Shown here piece by piece: positions 45,334 through 55,272 of a stretch of 64,000 nucleotides of DNA. This DNA comes from JAGVPT01 sp049578505 (GTDB lineage: Bacteria; Bacteroidota; Ignavibacteria; UBA10030; UBA8401). Under the pieces are notes generated by a model. The model saw only the letters and a list, made by a program, of their open reading frames with translations. It was not told the origin of the DNA and searched no databases. Every line of letters starts with the position of its first letter. Within the stretch, counting starts at the first letter, position 1. The position numbers were made by a program, and so were the translations under genes. The stretch covers positions 1 through 64,000 of the forward strand of contig JBAUMC010000043.1 in the NCBI GenBank assembly GCA_049578505.1, written 5' to 3'.

Positions 45334-45364
45334 TATTATGTATAATTATTTCTAAGGAGTGTTC

Positions 45365-45634
45365 ATGTCAATTTCAAAAGCTCAAAAGGCAGAATTCGTT
45401 ACCAAGTATGGTAAATCCCCAAATGATTCTGGAACCCCCGAAGTGCAAATAGCAATTCTTACGGCGAACATCAATGCGCTCTCCTCCCACTTCGATGTGC
45501 ATAAAAAAGATAACCATTCGCGAGTAGGCCTGCTCCGTATGGTCGGAAAACGCCGCCGCCTCCTTGATTATCTTATGGAAAAAAACATTGAGCGGTATCG
45601 AAAGATTATACAAGAGCTCGACATCCGTAAATAA
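45365..45634 (+). CDS. rpsO: 30S ribosomal protein S15
   Basis: 89-residue primary 16S rRNA-binding protein. Seen: SGTPEVQIAILTANINALSSH, the loop HKKDNHSRVGLLRMVGKRRRLLDYL (core NHSRVGLLRMVGKRRRLLDY). ATG 45365 is chosen because AAGGAGT lies 6 bases upstream; an ATG two codons earlier is inside the spacer. Confidence 0.97.
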   Translation: MSISKAQKAEFVTKYGKSPNDSGTPEVQIAILTANINALSSHFDVHKKDNHSRVGLLRMVGKRRRLLDYLMEKNIERYRKIIQELDIRK

Positions 45635-45703
45635 CGGTTATACTGGAGAGAAGCGCTGAACTAATTCAGCATTAACACGAATCAATTAAAGCGAATTGTA
45701 ATC

Positions 45704-47815
45704 ATGGTAATTAAAAAAGAAATTCAAATCGGGAATAAAACACTTTCGTTTGAGACAGGCAGATTTGCCAAGCAAGCGGATGGTGCTGTCATGGCCCGGT
45801 ATGCCGACACGATGGTCCTTGCAACCGTCGTTGCACCAAAAGAATCGGAAGACGATCTCGACTATTTTCCGCTTCAAGTAGAATACCGAGAAAAGATGTC
45901 CTCGGCGGGGAAAATACCCGGAGGATTTTTAAAACGTGAAGGGAGACCGTCGGACAAAGAAATTCTCTCGGCCCGTCTTATCGACCGACCGATTCGGCCG
46001 ATGTTTCCGGAGGGCTATCATAATGAAACACAAATCATCGTAAACGTCTTCTCATCGGACCAGCAAAATGATGCCGACGTGCTCGGCGCTTGCGCGGCTT
46101 CTGCAGCGCTGATGGTGTCGGATTCACCGTTCGACGGCCCAATCGCCGAAGTGCGCATCGGCCGGGTAAATGGAGAAATGCTGATAAACCCGACGTTCGA
46201 CGAACTTGAAACCAGCGATATGGATGTTACCGTCGCAGGCACTGATGATTCGATTGTCATGGTGGAAGGTGAGTCCCGTGAAATCGGCGAAGCGGACATG
46301 CTTGCTGCGCTCAAGTTTGCTCACGACGCGATTAAGAAAATTTGTGCTCTCCAAAAAGAGTTTGCCGCAGAAGCGAAAACGCAAAAACGTCCCGTTACTC
46401 TTCCCGAAGTCAACCCCGAATTGCTCGCAGCGGTAAAAAGTCTGGCAGAGGAAAAAATACGATCGACGGTAAATACTGTGCTTTCGAAGGAGGACCGCTC
46501 GAATGCAAACGCGGCGATCGAGGCGAATGTCAACGCTGCGCTTGTCGAAAAATTTCCTGAACAGGAAGAGTCCATCAAGCAAATTCTGCACGACCTCGAA
46601 AAAGTCGAGATGCGTGAAATGATTCTCGCGAAGAAAAAACGCTTGGACGGACGGGGATTGACAAATATCCGGCCTATCTCGATCGAGCTTGGCCTTCTGC
46701 CGCGCGCACATGGCTCCGCTCTCTTTACCCGTGGAGAAACGCAATCTTTGACCACGATAACTCTTGGGACGAAACTCGATGAGCAAATGGTCGATGGATT
46801 ACGTCCGAAGTCAACTCGACAGTTTATGCTCCATTATAATTTTCCCCCATTCAGCGTCGGCGAAACTGGGCGGCTTGCCACGGGCCGGCGGGAAGTCGGG
46901 CATGGAAACCTCGCCGAACGCGCGTTGAAAAACCTTCTTCCCGAAGGGAAAGAATTTCCTTATACAATTCGCATCGTTTCTGATATTCTCGAGTCGAACG
47001 GGTCGTCGTCAATGGCTACTGTTTGCGCCGGCTCGCTTGCTTTGTTCGACGGAGGAGTGCCATTGAAAAAATCGGTGGCAGGAATTGCAATGGGATTAAT
47101 AAAGGAAGGAGACCGCGTCGCCGTTCTCAGCGATATCCTCGGAAATGAAGACCATCTTGGCGATATGGATTTCAAAGTTGCTGGAACAAAAGACGGAATT
47201 ACCGCATATCAAATGGACATCAAGATTAACGGAATATCGTTTGATATTATTGAAAAAGCTCTCCAGCAGGCAAAAGAGGGAAGACTGCACAAGCTTGCAA
47301 TAATGGACGCTGCAATTTCTTCGCCACGAGGCGATTTGAGTCAGTACGCCCCACGGTTAACAACAATTAAAATTCCGGTCGACATGATCGGGGCGGTCAT
47401 CGGTCCGGGGGGTAAGAACATTCGAAACATCGTTTCTGAATCTGGAGCCGAGGTTAATATTGATGACGACGGAACAATCGTCATCGCGGCGACATCAAAA
47501 GAAGCGAGCGAGCGGGCGCGTGCAATGATCGGCCGTATCACGGAGGTGCCGGAAGTCGGAAAAACGTATAAAGCAACGGTAAAAAAGATTATGGACTTCG
47601 GGGCATTTGTTGAAATCCTCCCGGGCAAGGAAGGATTGGTCCACGTTTCTCAACTAGACATCAAACGAATTGAAAAAGTTGCCGACTTCGTTAAAGTGGG
47701 CGACGTTTTTGACGTAAAACTTCTTGAAATTGACGATAAGGGGCGGCTTAACCTCAGCCGAAAAGCTGTCATGCTCGCGGAAAAGAAAAAAGAAGAGGTT
47801 CCACATACCAATTAA
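45704..47815 (+). CDS. pnp: Polyribonucleotide nucleotidyltransferase
   Basis: 703-residue 3'-5' phosphorolytic exoribonuclease. Two RNase PH domains (first with GKIPGGFLKREGRPSDKE and LIDRPIRPMFPEGY; second with TRGETQSLTTITLGT and PFSVGE), a KH domain (KNIRNIVSESGAEVNIDDDG, core KNIRNIVSESGAEVN) and an S1 domain (KATVKKIMDFGAFVEILPGK). Placed right after rpsO, as is common. Confidence 0.97.
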   Translation: MVIKKEIQIGNKTLSFETGRFAKQADGAVMARYADTMVLATVVAPKESEDDLDYFPLQVEYREKMSSAGKIPGGFLKREGRPSDKEILSARLIDRPIRPMFPEGYHNETQIIVNVFSSDQQNDADVLGACAASAALMVSDSPFDGPIAEVRIGRVNGEMLINPTFDELETSDMDVTVAGTDDSIVMVEGESREIGEADMLAALKFAHDAIKKICALQKEFAAEAKTQKRPVTLPEVNPELLAAVKSLAEEKIRSTVNTVLSKEDRSNANAAIEANVNAALVEKFPEQEESIKQILHDLEKVEMREMILAKKKRLDGRGLTNIRPISIELGLLPRAHGSALFTRGETQSLTTITLGTKLDEQMVDGLRPKSTRQFMLHYNFPPFSVGETGRLATGRREVGHGNLAERALKNLLPEGKEFPYTIRIVSDILESNGSSSMATVCAGSLALFDGGVPLKKSVAGIAMGLIKEGDRVAVLSDILGNEDHLGDMDFKVAGTKDGITAYQMDIKINGISFDIIEKALQQAKEGRLHKLAIMDAAISSPRGDLSQYAPRLTTIKIPVDMIGAVIGPGGKNIRNIVSESGAEVNIDDDGTIVIAATSKEASERARAMIGRITEVPEVGKTYKATVKKIMDFGAFVEILPGKEGLVHVSQLDIKRIEKVADFVKVGDVFDVKLLEIDDKGRLNLSRKAVMLAEKKKEEVPHTN

Positions 47816-47864
47816 TGCGTTTGCCGGAATCATTCTCAAGTGACCTGCGGAACAGATTTTTTGC

Positions 47865-49148
47865 ATGGATAAGATTCTCCACTCGGCTCGACACCTACGC
47901 GGCGAAATTACTGTTCCCGGAGATAAATCAATTTCCCATCGCGCAGTATTGATTGGTTCACTTTCAGAAGGCACGACGGAAGTCGTTGGGTTTTTGAATG
48001 CTGCTGACCCGCGAAGCACTCTTGAGTGCATTCAGGCGTTGGGCATCGAGACAGCGATAACAAGGGGGTCGCTCCGTATCGTCGGCAAGGGTCTCCATGG
48101 TTATCGCCAGCCGGGCGAAATGTTAAACGCAGGAAATTCCGGTACAACGATCCGTCTTTTATCAGGAGTATTATCCGGTCAAAGATTTCCAACGCAAATT
48201 TCGGGGGACAAATATCTTTTGCGAAGGCCGATGAAACGCATTATCGATCCTCTGACGGAAATGGGTGCCAATATCGTCGGTACCGACAAATTTACGGCTC
48301 CGTTGAAAATTTTCCCTTCTGAAAAACTCCACGGGATTACGTACGAACTCCCAATTCCCAGTGCGCAGGTCAAATCGGCTATTCTTTTTGCAGGGCTCTT
48401 CGCCGAAGGGATTACGACGGTTGAAGAGTCACAAGGGTCGCGAGACCACACCGAGCGAATGCTTGGATTGACTTCTTCCCGAACAACTTCGAAGACTAGC
48501 GTATCGGTAGTTGGCGGAAAACAACTCCCCGCGAAACAATTCTTTATTCCGGGTGATCCGTCGTCCGCTGCGTTCTTTATCGTCGCCGGGCTCATTTCGC
48601 AGAATTCTGAGATCTTGATCAAAAATGTTGGAATCAATCCCACTCGAACGGGATTTCTCGATGTACTCCGCTCGATGGGAGGGAACATAGCGACAGAAAA
48701 TGAACGGCACATTGGAGGCGAACCGATCGGCGACCTTCTGGTGAAAAGCTCAGCCCTTCGATCCAATCTGGCTCTCGAAGGATCGATCATTCCGAACATT
48801 ATCGATGAAATTCCTATTCTCGCAGTTGCAGCTGCTTTCGCCGATGGGACCTTTGAGGTCCGCGGAGCATTCGAACTGCGCAACAAAGAGAGTGACCGAA
48901 TTGGGGCAGTGTGCGAGAATCTCACTCTTATGGGAGTCGAAGTTGATGAACGTGAGGATGGATTTGCGTTTAGTTCAAAAAGCACATTAATTCCTTGTAG
49001 TTTTGACAGCTTTGGAGATCATCGAATCGCTATGGCGTTCGGGGTTGCGGCAACCGGTCTACAAGGCGAGTCGACCGTGAAAGATGCAGAGTGCGTCGAT
49101 ATTTCATTCCCATCATTCTGGGAAACGCTTCACACGTTGGCAAATTAA
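47865..49148 (+). CDS. aroA: 3-phosphoshikimate 1-carboxyvinyltransferase (EPSP synthase)
   Basis: 427-residue shikimate-pathway enzyme joining shikimate-3-phosphate and PEP. Motifs: PGDKSISHRAVLIGSL, NAGNSGTTIRLLSG, LRRPMKRIIDPL, FFIPGDPSSAAFF, DEIPILAVAAAFADG, NKESDRI and FGDHRIAMAFG. AGNSGTT has the usual Gly of class I-like enzymes but I draw no inhibitor conclusion. It precedes the ABC ATPase gene by 11 bases. Confidence 0.96.
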   Translation: MDKILHSARHLRGEITVPGDKSISHRAVLIGSLSEGTTEVVGFLNAADPRSTLECIQALGIETAITRGSLRIVGKGLHGYRQPGEMLNAGNSGTTIRLLSGVLSGQRFPTQISGDKYLLRRPMKRIIDPLTEMGANIVGTDKFTAPLKIFPSEKLHGITYELPIPSAQVKSAILFAGLFAEGITTVEESQGSRDHTERMLGLTSSRTTSKTSVSVVGGKQLPAKQFFIPGDPSSAAFFIVAGLISQNSEILIKNVGINPTRTGFLDVLRSMGGNIATENERHIGGEPIGDLLVKSSALRSNLALEGSIIPNIIDEIPILAVAAAFADGTFEVRGAFELRNKESDRIGAVCENLTLMGVEVDEREDGFAFSSKSTLIPCSFDSFGDHRIAMAFGVAATGLQGESTVKDAECVDISFPSFWETLHTLAN

Positions 49149-49159
49149 TCGAGGTCATT

Positions 49160-50263
49160 GTGGCTAGTGTTAAACTTGAAAATATTCGGAAGGAATATGA
49201 GGCGGGAGTGGTTGCCGTGAAAGATGTCAACATCGACATCGCCGACAAAGAATTCGTCGTACTCGTAGGCCCTTCTGGCTGCGGAAAATCTACAACGCTT
49301 CGAATGATTGCGGGGCTTGAAGATATCAGCGGCGGTACGATATCCATTGATGGAAAGATTGTAAACGATGTTCCACCGAAAGATCGCGACATCGCGATGG
49401 TCTTTCAGAATTATGCTTTATACCCCCACATGACGGTGTATGAAAACATGGCATTCGGTCTGAAACTCCGGAAATATCCGAAAGCCGAAATAGAGAGCCG
49501 CGTGCGGGAAGCAGCGCAGATTCTCGGTATCGAGGAATATCTCGACCGAAAACCGAAGGCACTGTCCGGCGGCCAACGTCAACGGGTTGCCGTCGGAAGA
49601 GCAATCGTACGAAAACCAAAAGTTTTTCTCTTTGACGAACCCCTGAGCAATCTCGACGCAAAGCTCCGCGTCCAGATGCGGACCGAGATTTCAAAATTAC
49701 ACGACAGCCTCAAAGCGACGATGGTCTATGTGACGCATGATCAGACTGAGGCAATGACCATGGGTGACAAAATTGTAGTCATGAAAGACGGAGTTATTCA
49801 GCAAATCAACACGCCGCTGAACCTCTACCATAACCCCTTAAACAAATTTGTGGCGGGCTTCATCGGAAGTCCGGCGATGAACTTTATGGAGGGAGTAATT
49901 TCGAAAAAGAAGGGACTTGTTTTCATCGAAAATGAGACCGGAATTGTCCTCGGTCTACTGAAGGAGCACGAGAGAAGATTGAAACCGTATCTCGGAAAAG
50001 AAATCTGGCTCGGCATCCGGCCCGAACATATCTCCGATACAAAAAAACCGGCCGGCTCGAAATACGCACAGTGTAAAGTGAAAATAGAGGTCGTGGAGCC
50101 GATGGGAAATGAAATCTTCGTTTATTTTACGACCGGGAAGGGGAAACAATACGTTTCACGAATCGTCGCGACAGAAGAGCCCAAGGCGGGTAAAGAAATG
50201 GACCTCATGTTCAATATGGCCAAGACTCATTTCTTCGACAAAGGGACCGAAAAGGTTATATAG
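49160..50263 (+). CDS. ABC transporter ATP-binding protein, MalK/UgpC type
   Basis: 367-residue ATPase for import of sugars or glycerol phosphates. Walker A GPSGCGKSTT, Q-loop FQNYALYPHMTVYENM, signature LSGGQRQRVAVGRAIV, Walker B VFLFDEPLSNLD and switch His in VTHDQTEAMTMGD; the C-terminal third is an OB/TOBE regulatory domain (GSPAMNFMEGVIS, LGIRPEHI). I use GTG 49160, with GAGG 5 bases upstream; the open frame reaching back to 49091 overlaps aroA. No permease or binding protein is in the window, so it may energise a remote importer. Confidence 0.92.
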   Translation: MASVKLENIRKEYEAGVVAVKDVNIDIADKEFVVLVGPSGCGKSTTLRMIAGLEDISGGTISIDGKIVNDVPPKDRDIAMVFQNYALYPHMTVYENMAFGLKLRKYPKAEIESRVREAAQILGIEEYLDRKPKALSGGQRQRVAVGRAIVRKPKVFLFDEPLSNLDAKLRVQMRTEISKLHDSLKATMVYVTHDQTEAMTMGDKIVVMKDGVIQQINTPLNLYHNPLNKFVAGFIGSPAMNFMEGVISKKKGLVFIENETGIVLGLLKEHERRLKPYLGKEIWLGIRPEHISDTKKPAGSKYAQCKVKIEVVEPMGNEIFVYFTTGKGKQYVSRIVATEEPKAGKEMDLMFNMAKTHFFDKGTEKVI

Positions 50264-50276
50264 GGTTATGGCATCC

Positions 50277-51917
50277 TCACAACTCGATGAGTTGATGCTG
50301 GAAGCGGTCGATAATGATTTCTCCGCTTAACCATTTGACAAAATCCGGTCCGTACTTATTCATATAATACACTACATTAAATTCCCGTTCCTGAAAATTT
50401 GATTTTGGGAAAATGTTTGCGGCCACTTTCTGAATCTGCTTTATCGTTACCTCTTGTCTCCGTTGCTGCGCCGATTGTGTCTTTTCCTTCAACACCTTCA
50501 ACTGCGATTCTATTCTTGCCAGAGTTGAGTCTATTGCACCCGAGAGCGTCGGGTCAATTTGCTGAATGCCGAAGCGCGATTCCGCGATAGCTTCGTGGAC
50601 GCGGTGATGGAGCTGATCGAAAAGAGTATCGAGCTTCACTTCAGAAACCTGCTCTGCAATCCGGATCAATAGGGGATCAATGTCGGACCATATTTCCGTA
50701 AAATTTACCTGAAATTTGTCGAGGATGTTTTTTATTTTTTCTTCCATGATGGTCACACTTGCCCGTGGATAGATTACAGGCATTTGAACATCGAAGGCCT
50801 CGTAGACGGGTTTCAGTTGAGCAAAATAAGCAACTTCCGACGGCCCGCCAACATATGCAAGTGTAGGTAAAATCGTGTCCTGACAAACCGGCCGCAAGAC
50901 GACATTAGGAGATATCACCTCCGGTGTATTTTCAACAAGTGCGTTCAATTCTTCTTTGGAAAAAAACTGCCGAGTTCCTTTAAGGCTGTAATCATTTTCC
51001 CTCGGCTCGATAAGATAACGTCCCCCTTTATGGAGCATAAAAAGATTTATCGACTTTGCTTTAATCTGAGCATGGTAGTGCTCTTCCAACTCTGCGCTTC
51101 TATCGATGACTCTCTGCGAAGTCTTTGAGATTTCGGCAATTTCCCTTTGGAAGACTGGTTTCAGAATTTTCTTTAGCTCTGCATTACCCGGGTCGAGGAA
51201 AATCAGACCGGAATCTTCGAAAAACTGATTCAAAAGCCCTACAAACGCTCCTCCAAGTGTAGAGCCAGGGCGATAGTAGCCGCGCAAAGCAGTGAATAAC
51301 TGGGCCTTGAATTCCGTTTCCTGGAGCTGCGCCTGCATAGTTTCGAAAAAGTTTTCGATAAAATTGTCGATCACGATACTGCCGACAGCTCCCGGATTGC
51401 GCTCAAAAGGTTTTCCCCCGTACAAATAATCAAGTGTCTGGATTTCTCCATTGAGACCAATAATGTTGACTTTATTGATCTCTTCAAAATCGTGATCCTC
51501 ATTTTCAACCCAAAACACCGGCACAAAATTGTAATCTGAATATTGTACCGATAACTGTTCGGCAAGTTTGATAGCAGTGACTGTTTTGTAAATTGTGTAG
51601 AGCGGGCCCGAACAGATTCCCACCTGCTGACCTGTGACCACGGCAACCGTGTTGTCGTTACCGAGTAGATCGATATTTGCGAGGGTCTTTATTCCGCAGT
51701 GGTGCTGTTTATTTTGTTCCGTAAGAACCCGAACGAGGGTTGAACGATCTTTTTTCTTCGAGAGCACCTTTTCGATAAGCTTCTTCCAGCTTTTGCGATT
51801 TCGAAAATCAGCCGCGTAGTACTCCTTCAACTTCTCGAAATCGTTTAGATAATCTACATACAACGGCGTAATGCCGACTTCAAAATTTTGGATCTGCTTA
51901 TAATCAATCCAATCCAT
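50277..51917 (-). CDS. bshC: Bacillithiol biosynthesis cysteine-adding enzyme BshC
   Basis: 546-residue enzyme for the final step of bacillithiol synthesis, addition of cysteine to glucosaminyl-malate. Typical stretches are VVTGQQVGICSGPLYTIYKT, FVPVFWVENEDHDFEEIN, PGSTLGGAF, and VGGPSEVAYFAQLKPVYEAF (C-terminal coiled coil from ~residue 400). It faces the ABC ATPase gene, 13 bases apart. BshA and BshB are not seen here. Confidence 0.93.
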   Translation of the reverse strand: MDWIDYKQIQNFEVGITPLYVDYLNDFEKLKEYYAADFRNRKSWKKLIEKVLSKKKDRSTLVRVLTEQNKQHHCGIKTLANIDLLGNDNTVAVVTGQQVGICSGPLYTIYKTVTAIKLAEQLSVQYSDYNFVPVFWVENEDHDFEEINKVNIIGLNGEIQTLDYLYGGKPFERNPGAVGSIVIDNFIENFFETMQAQLQETEFKAQLFTALRGYYRPGSTLGGAFVGLLNQFFEDSGLIFLDPGNAELKKILKPVFQREIAEISKTSQRVIDRSAELEEHYHAQIKAKSINLFMLHKGGRYLIEPRENDYSLKGTRQFFSKEELNALVENTPEVISPNVVLRPVCQDTILPTLAYVGGPSEVAYFAQLKPVYEAFDVQMPVIYPRASVTIMEEKIKNILDKFQVNFTEIWSDIDPLLIRIAEQVSEVKLDTLFDQLHHRVHEAIAESRFGIQQIDPTLSGAIDSTLARIESQLKVLKEKTQSAQQRRQEVTIKQIQKVAANIFPKSNFQEREFNVVYYMNKYGPDFVKWLSGEIIIDRFQHQLIEL

Positions 51918-52791
51918 TGTATCCCTTAACTGGTGAATGAAATTGTATCCAATATACGGGCTAATGTTGTAAGAATCAATTTCATCCGATGCTTGACAAT
52001 GGCTTAGTTTAAAAATGACTTCTACTAATAAGCCATGTCATGTCCACGCACGAGGTCTCCCTTCAGGAAATGCGGGCCTTCATGTCGCTTAAGAATAATA
52101 GCATGAATTCTCCGAATGAGTCCTTTGAAGCCGCGTCCGCGGGAATGATAAATTCAGACAATACCTGATACTTGACCTAATTCTTAAAGTTAATCGTGTT
52201 TTATAAACCGCGACTGCGCCAGGAGCGTTTCGAAAATTAATAAGCCGGCCTTTGGTGCGATCCTAGTGCAGTAGCGATAAACTAGAGGACTTGTAGATGT
52301 AGAGCACAAAACGCATCACCCGCGTATAGATTTTCAGTTATACAAAGGCGCGATGAATTACGCACGTGTTGAGTGCCTTATACGGCACTGCAATGATGTT
52401 GCGATATCATTGTAAATTGTTTAAATTTTGAGAAGCAATTCCACCCCTCAACGGTTTGAAGTCAAAAAACGGTGTCGGCTCGGTTTGTCATTCCCGCGTC
52501 CCGAAGGAATCCCATTGGGAGAAGCGGTTCGAAGACTGCCAACGGGTCTATCGACCCGTAGGGTCGTTCCACGAATCTACGATTCGTAGAATCGTAGATA
52601 GACGACTCTGCGAGAATCCGAATTTTCCCTTTTTGCTCCACAATGGATGCCACTTTTCCCAAAGGTCCATAGGACTCCTTCGGAGGATTCCTTCGGAAGG
52701 TGGGCATGACAATTTTTTATTCAAATTAAGCCACTACTAAATAAACCTCTTTCTCTATTTTTCCAGAAATCATCTTGGGAAATGAAGCGTG
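51918..52791. other. Intergenic interval with hairpin and repeat copy
   Basis: 874 bases without a supported gene. It holds an 8-bp inverted repeat ATGGCTTA (51999-52006)/TAAGCCAT (52029-52036) and, at 52475-52738, a full copy of the dispersed repeat. The stretch 52040-52450 shows neither ORF nor notable structure. The 51991-52050 part resembles a degraded end of the repeat (TGGCTTA...GTCATGTCC), but this is weak. Confidence 0.55.
52475..52738 (+). repeat. Dispersed intergenic repeat, copy 2 (long form)
   Basis: Begins GGCTCGGTTTGTCATTCCC and ends GGCATGACAATTTTTTATTC then AAATTAAGCC. The middle holds GGTCGTTCCACGAATCTACG with a local palindrome (CGAATC...GATTCG type), and GGATGCCACTTTTCCCAAAG. 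The whole unit matches the reverse strand of 57149-57366 in block order, and its right end matches copy 1. It ends about 54 bases before the sigma factor gene. Confidence 0.7.
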
Positions 52792-54039
52792 ATGGAGAAC
52801 CACGCCGAAAAGATTGGTGAAGCTCTAAATAAGCTCTACTCGACAGAATCCCGTCGAATCCTAGCAACGCTTATCAGACTCCTTGGGGACTTCGACGTTG
52901 CGGAAGATGCCCTTCACGACGCGTTTGCTGCCGCTGCAGAGCAATGGCCGGCAGAAGGCATTCCTTCAAACCCACGCGCATGGTTAGTCTCAACTGGTCG
53001 ATTTAAAGCCATCGACAGTATGCGCAGGCATTCTCGGTTCGAGTCTTCGTTAGATCAAGCCGCTGATCAACTCGAAGCTGACACCACAGATCCTCTAGTG
53101 GAGATTGACAAAATAATCCACGATGACGAGCTTCGCTTGATATTCACATGCTGCCATCCGGCATTGCCAACGGAAGCCCGCGTTGCACTCACTCTGAGAG
53201 AAGTATGCGGCCTCACCACCGAAGAAATAGCGCGCTCCTTTTTGACTACGCCTCCTACGGTGGCTCAGCGAATCGTACGAGCAAAAGCGAAAATCCGGGA
53301 TGAACATATTCCTTATCATGTTCCGTCGGAGATCGAGTTGCCCCGGCGGCTGAATGCCGTGTTACAGGTAATTTATCTTGTTTACAATGAAGGATATTCT
53401 GCTACCTCAGGCGAGACGGTTACTCGGGCTGATCTCTCAGGAGAGGCGATTCGGTTGGGGCGATTGCTATTGCAGTTGCTCCCGGAACCGGAGGTGATGG
53501 GCTTGCTGTCTTTGATGCTGCTCCAGGAGTCACGTCGTTCAGCACGCACATCGCCTGCAGGGAACTTGATTTTGCTGGAAGAGCAAAACCGGCAACTCTG
53601 GAACAGGGGACAAATTAAGGAGGGAATCGATCTTGTAGAACGGGCACTCTCTTCTCAGGGGTTTGGTGCGTACACATTGCAGGCAGCTATAGCTGCAATT
53701 CATGCAGAGGCTCGTAGTACCGCCGAAACGGATTGGGTTGAGATTGTCGGTCCTTACGACGTGCTGATGCAAATAGCACCGTCTCCGGTGGTTGAATTGA
53801 ATCGCGCGGTGGGAGTTGCGATGCGCGATGGTCCGCAAGCCGGTTTGGATATCGTTGATACCATTCTCGCCAGGGGAGATCTCACCGACTACCACCTTTC
53901 GTATTCGGTAAGAGGAGAGCTTTGTTATCGTCTGGGGCGGAAGGGGGAAGCCAAAGCGGCTTTTACAAAAGCCTTATCACTGACCCAGCTTCAGCCCGAG
54001 AAGAGATTTCTTGAAGAAAAAGTGAAAAAATTAGGATAA
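52792..54039 (+). CDS. ECF42-like RNA polymerase sigma factor
   Basis: 415-residue sigma factor. Region 2 covers DFDVAEDALHDAFAAAAEQW to IDSMRRHSRFE; region 4 reads LTLREVCGLTTEEIARSFLT with a helix-turn-helix. A ~230-residue C-terminal extension (YLVYNEGYSAT, VVELNRAVGVAMRDG, ending in TPR-like helices) is the mark of the ECF42 class, which has no anti-sigma factor and is usually paired with DGPF/YCII proteins, as here. I use ATG 52792; a GTG one codon before is possible. It probably controls the YCII gene downstream (inference). Confidence 0.9.
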   Translation: MENHAEKIGEALNKLYSTESRRILATLIRLLGDFDVAEDALHDAFAAAAEQWPAEGIPSNPRAWLVSTGRFKAIDSMRRHSRFESSLDQAADQLEADTTDPLVEIDKIIHDDELRLIFTCCHPALPTEARVALTLREVCGLTTEEIARSFLTTPPTVAQRIVRAKAKIRDEHIPYHVPSEIELPRRLNAVLQVIYLVYNEGYSATSGETVTRADLSGEAIRLGRLLLQLLPEPEVMGLLSLMLLQESRRSARTSPAGNLILLEEQNRQLWNRGQIKEGIDLVERALSSQGFGAYTLQAAIAAIHAEARSTAETDWVEIVGPYDVLMQIAPSPVVELNRAVGVAMRDGPQAGLDIVDTILARGDLTDYHLSYSVRGELCYRLGRKGEAKAAFTKALSLTQLQPEKRFLEEKVKKLG

Positions 54040-54147
54040 AAAATAAAAATGATTGTCGATTTTCCCACTTGCTATACGACTATTAAATGAAGCCAGGCCA
54101 AAGCCATCGCTTTGATCCCATTTTCTCAACCAACAAAAGGAGTTACT

Positions 54148-54597
54148 ATGCGATACATGATGTTTATGATCCCGCCCGAATACCAAACTGATGCTCCTGC
54201 AGACAAAAAGGCGAAAGCGAACTTCGCACCAAGCGCAGAAGCTGTAGCAGCTATGGCAAAATACAATGAAGCGCTGGCAAAAGCCGGTATCCTTGTTTCA
54301 CTCGATGGGCTTCACCCTCTACTAGCAGGGGCTCGGGTGACTTTTCGCGGCGGAAAACAGCTGGTGACCGATGGACCTTTTGTTGAAGCAAAGGAAGTTG
54401 TCGGCGGCTACTGGATGATCAACGTGAAGTCAAAGGAAGAGGCAGTCGAGTGGGCGAAACGATGCCCCGCCGTGAAGGTCGAATCGGGCGCAGTGATCGA
54501 AGTCCGGCAAGTATTCGAGTTGTCAGAGTGGCCGGATGAGGTGCGAAAAGCGGCAAATGAAACAGCGATTGCGGCTGCGATCAAGAAAAACAAGTAG
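54148..54597 (+). CDS. YCII/DGPF-domain protein
   Basis: 149-residue protein with the namesake motif TDGPFVEAKEVVGGYWMI and the first strand MRYMMFMIPPEY. It is the usual partner of ECF42 sigma factors; the biochemical role is unknown. The ATG 54148 has AAAGGAG 5 bases upstream (54136-54142). It follows the sigma gene by 108 bases, leaving room for its own ECF-type promoter. Confidence 0.88.
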   Translation: MRYMMFMIPPEYQTDAPADKKAKANFAPSAEAVAAMAKYNEALAKAGILVSLDGLHPLLAGARVTFRGGKQLVTDGPFVEAKEVVGGYWMINVKSKEEAVEWAKRCPAVKVESGAVIEVRQVFELSEWPDEVRKAANETAIAAAIKKNK

Positions 54598-54915
54598 GAT
54601 CGCTAGAATGAGCCGCGCTCAATTCAAATGAACCAATCATTTCAGGCCAAGGGATGTTAAACCTTTTTGCGGCATTAAAGAACCCGTGGCCTGAAACCGA
54701 TTGACGGTATGGAATGCCGAGGCGGACCGTTTTGTTTGAGAAGTTTTGGAAAGAGTAATTGATCTAGCGATTGCGTCAACTGCCTGCTGACCGAATTCGC
54801 TTATCATCCGACTCCTCCCAGCGTCAGCACAGGCGGTAAATTTAAAATTCGATAATACATACCACGATCGAGGACAAAGCAGCGATCGCTTGCTGCTTTT
54901 TGGATGCTCGCAAAG
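54598..54915. other. Intergenic, nothing recognised
   Basis: About 320 bases between the two YCII-family genes. No ORF with supporting features, repeat copy or terminator was seen. Confidence 0.5.
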
Positions 54916-55272
54916 ATGAAATATTTTTGCATAGGTTATGTGAACGATAAAATAAGGAGGAAGATGCGTGAGGCCGATCATGCAATCTTCCTCGATCGAT
55001 GCACATATTATATTGAAGAATTAAATAAGAGGAGCCACTTTGTTAGCGGTGAAGTGCTTCAGGGTCCGCAGAACACTGCCACTCTGAGATCGCAAAGTGG
55101 CAAACTTTCCGTTATCGCCGGTACTTATATGGAAATGAAAGACCAATTCGATGCTTTTATCTTGCTCGAAGCAAAAGACTTTAATCATGCAATTCAGTTG
55201 ATTTCAAAACATCCTTCCTACAAATGGGTGGAGTGTGGGAGATTAGACCAACGGTTCGTTAAGATCAAATAA
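54916..55272 (+). CDS. Second YCII-related protein
   Basis: 118-residue protein. MKYFCIGYVNDKIRRKM as first strand, EELNKRSHFVSGEVLQGPQN, and FILLEAKDFNHAIQLISKHPS follow the YCII fold; the DGPF block is degenerate (GTYMEMKDQFDAF). The start is set by the conserved MKYF strand. A strong AAGGAGG at 54954-54960 sits just before an in-frame ATG at 54964, which would give a shorter product lacking the first strand. Paralogue of the preceding YCII gene. Confidence 0.8.
   Translation: MKYFCIGYVNDKIRRKMREADHAIFLDRCTYYIEELNKRSHFVSGEVLQGPQNTATLRSQSGKLSVIAGTYMEMKDQFDAFILLEAKDFNHAIQLISKHPSYKWVECGRLDQRFVKIK

Noticed and set aside
52456..52740. Open frame of 94 codons upstream of the sigma factor
   Set aside because: It coincides with repeat copy 2, and its similarity to a reverse-strand frame at 57155-57373 comes from the repeat itself.
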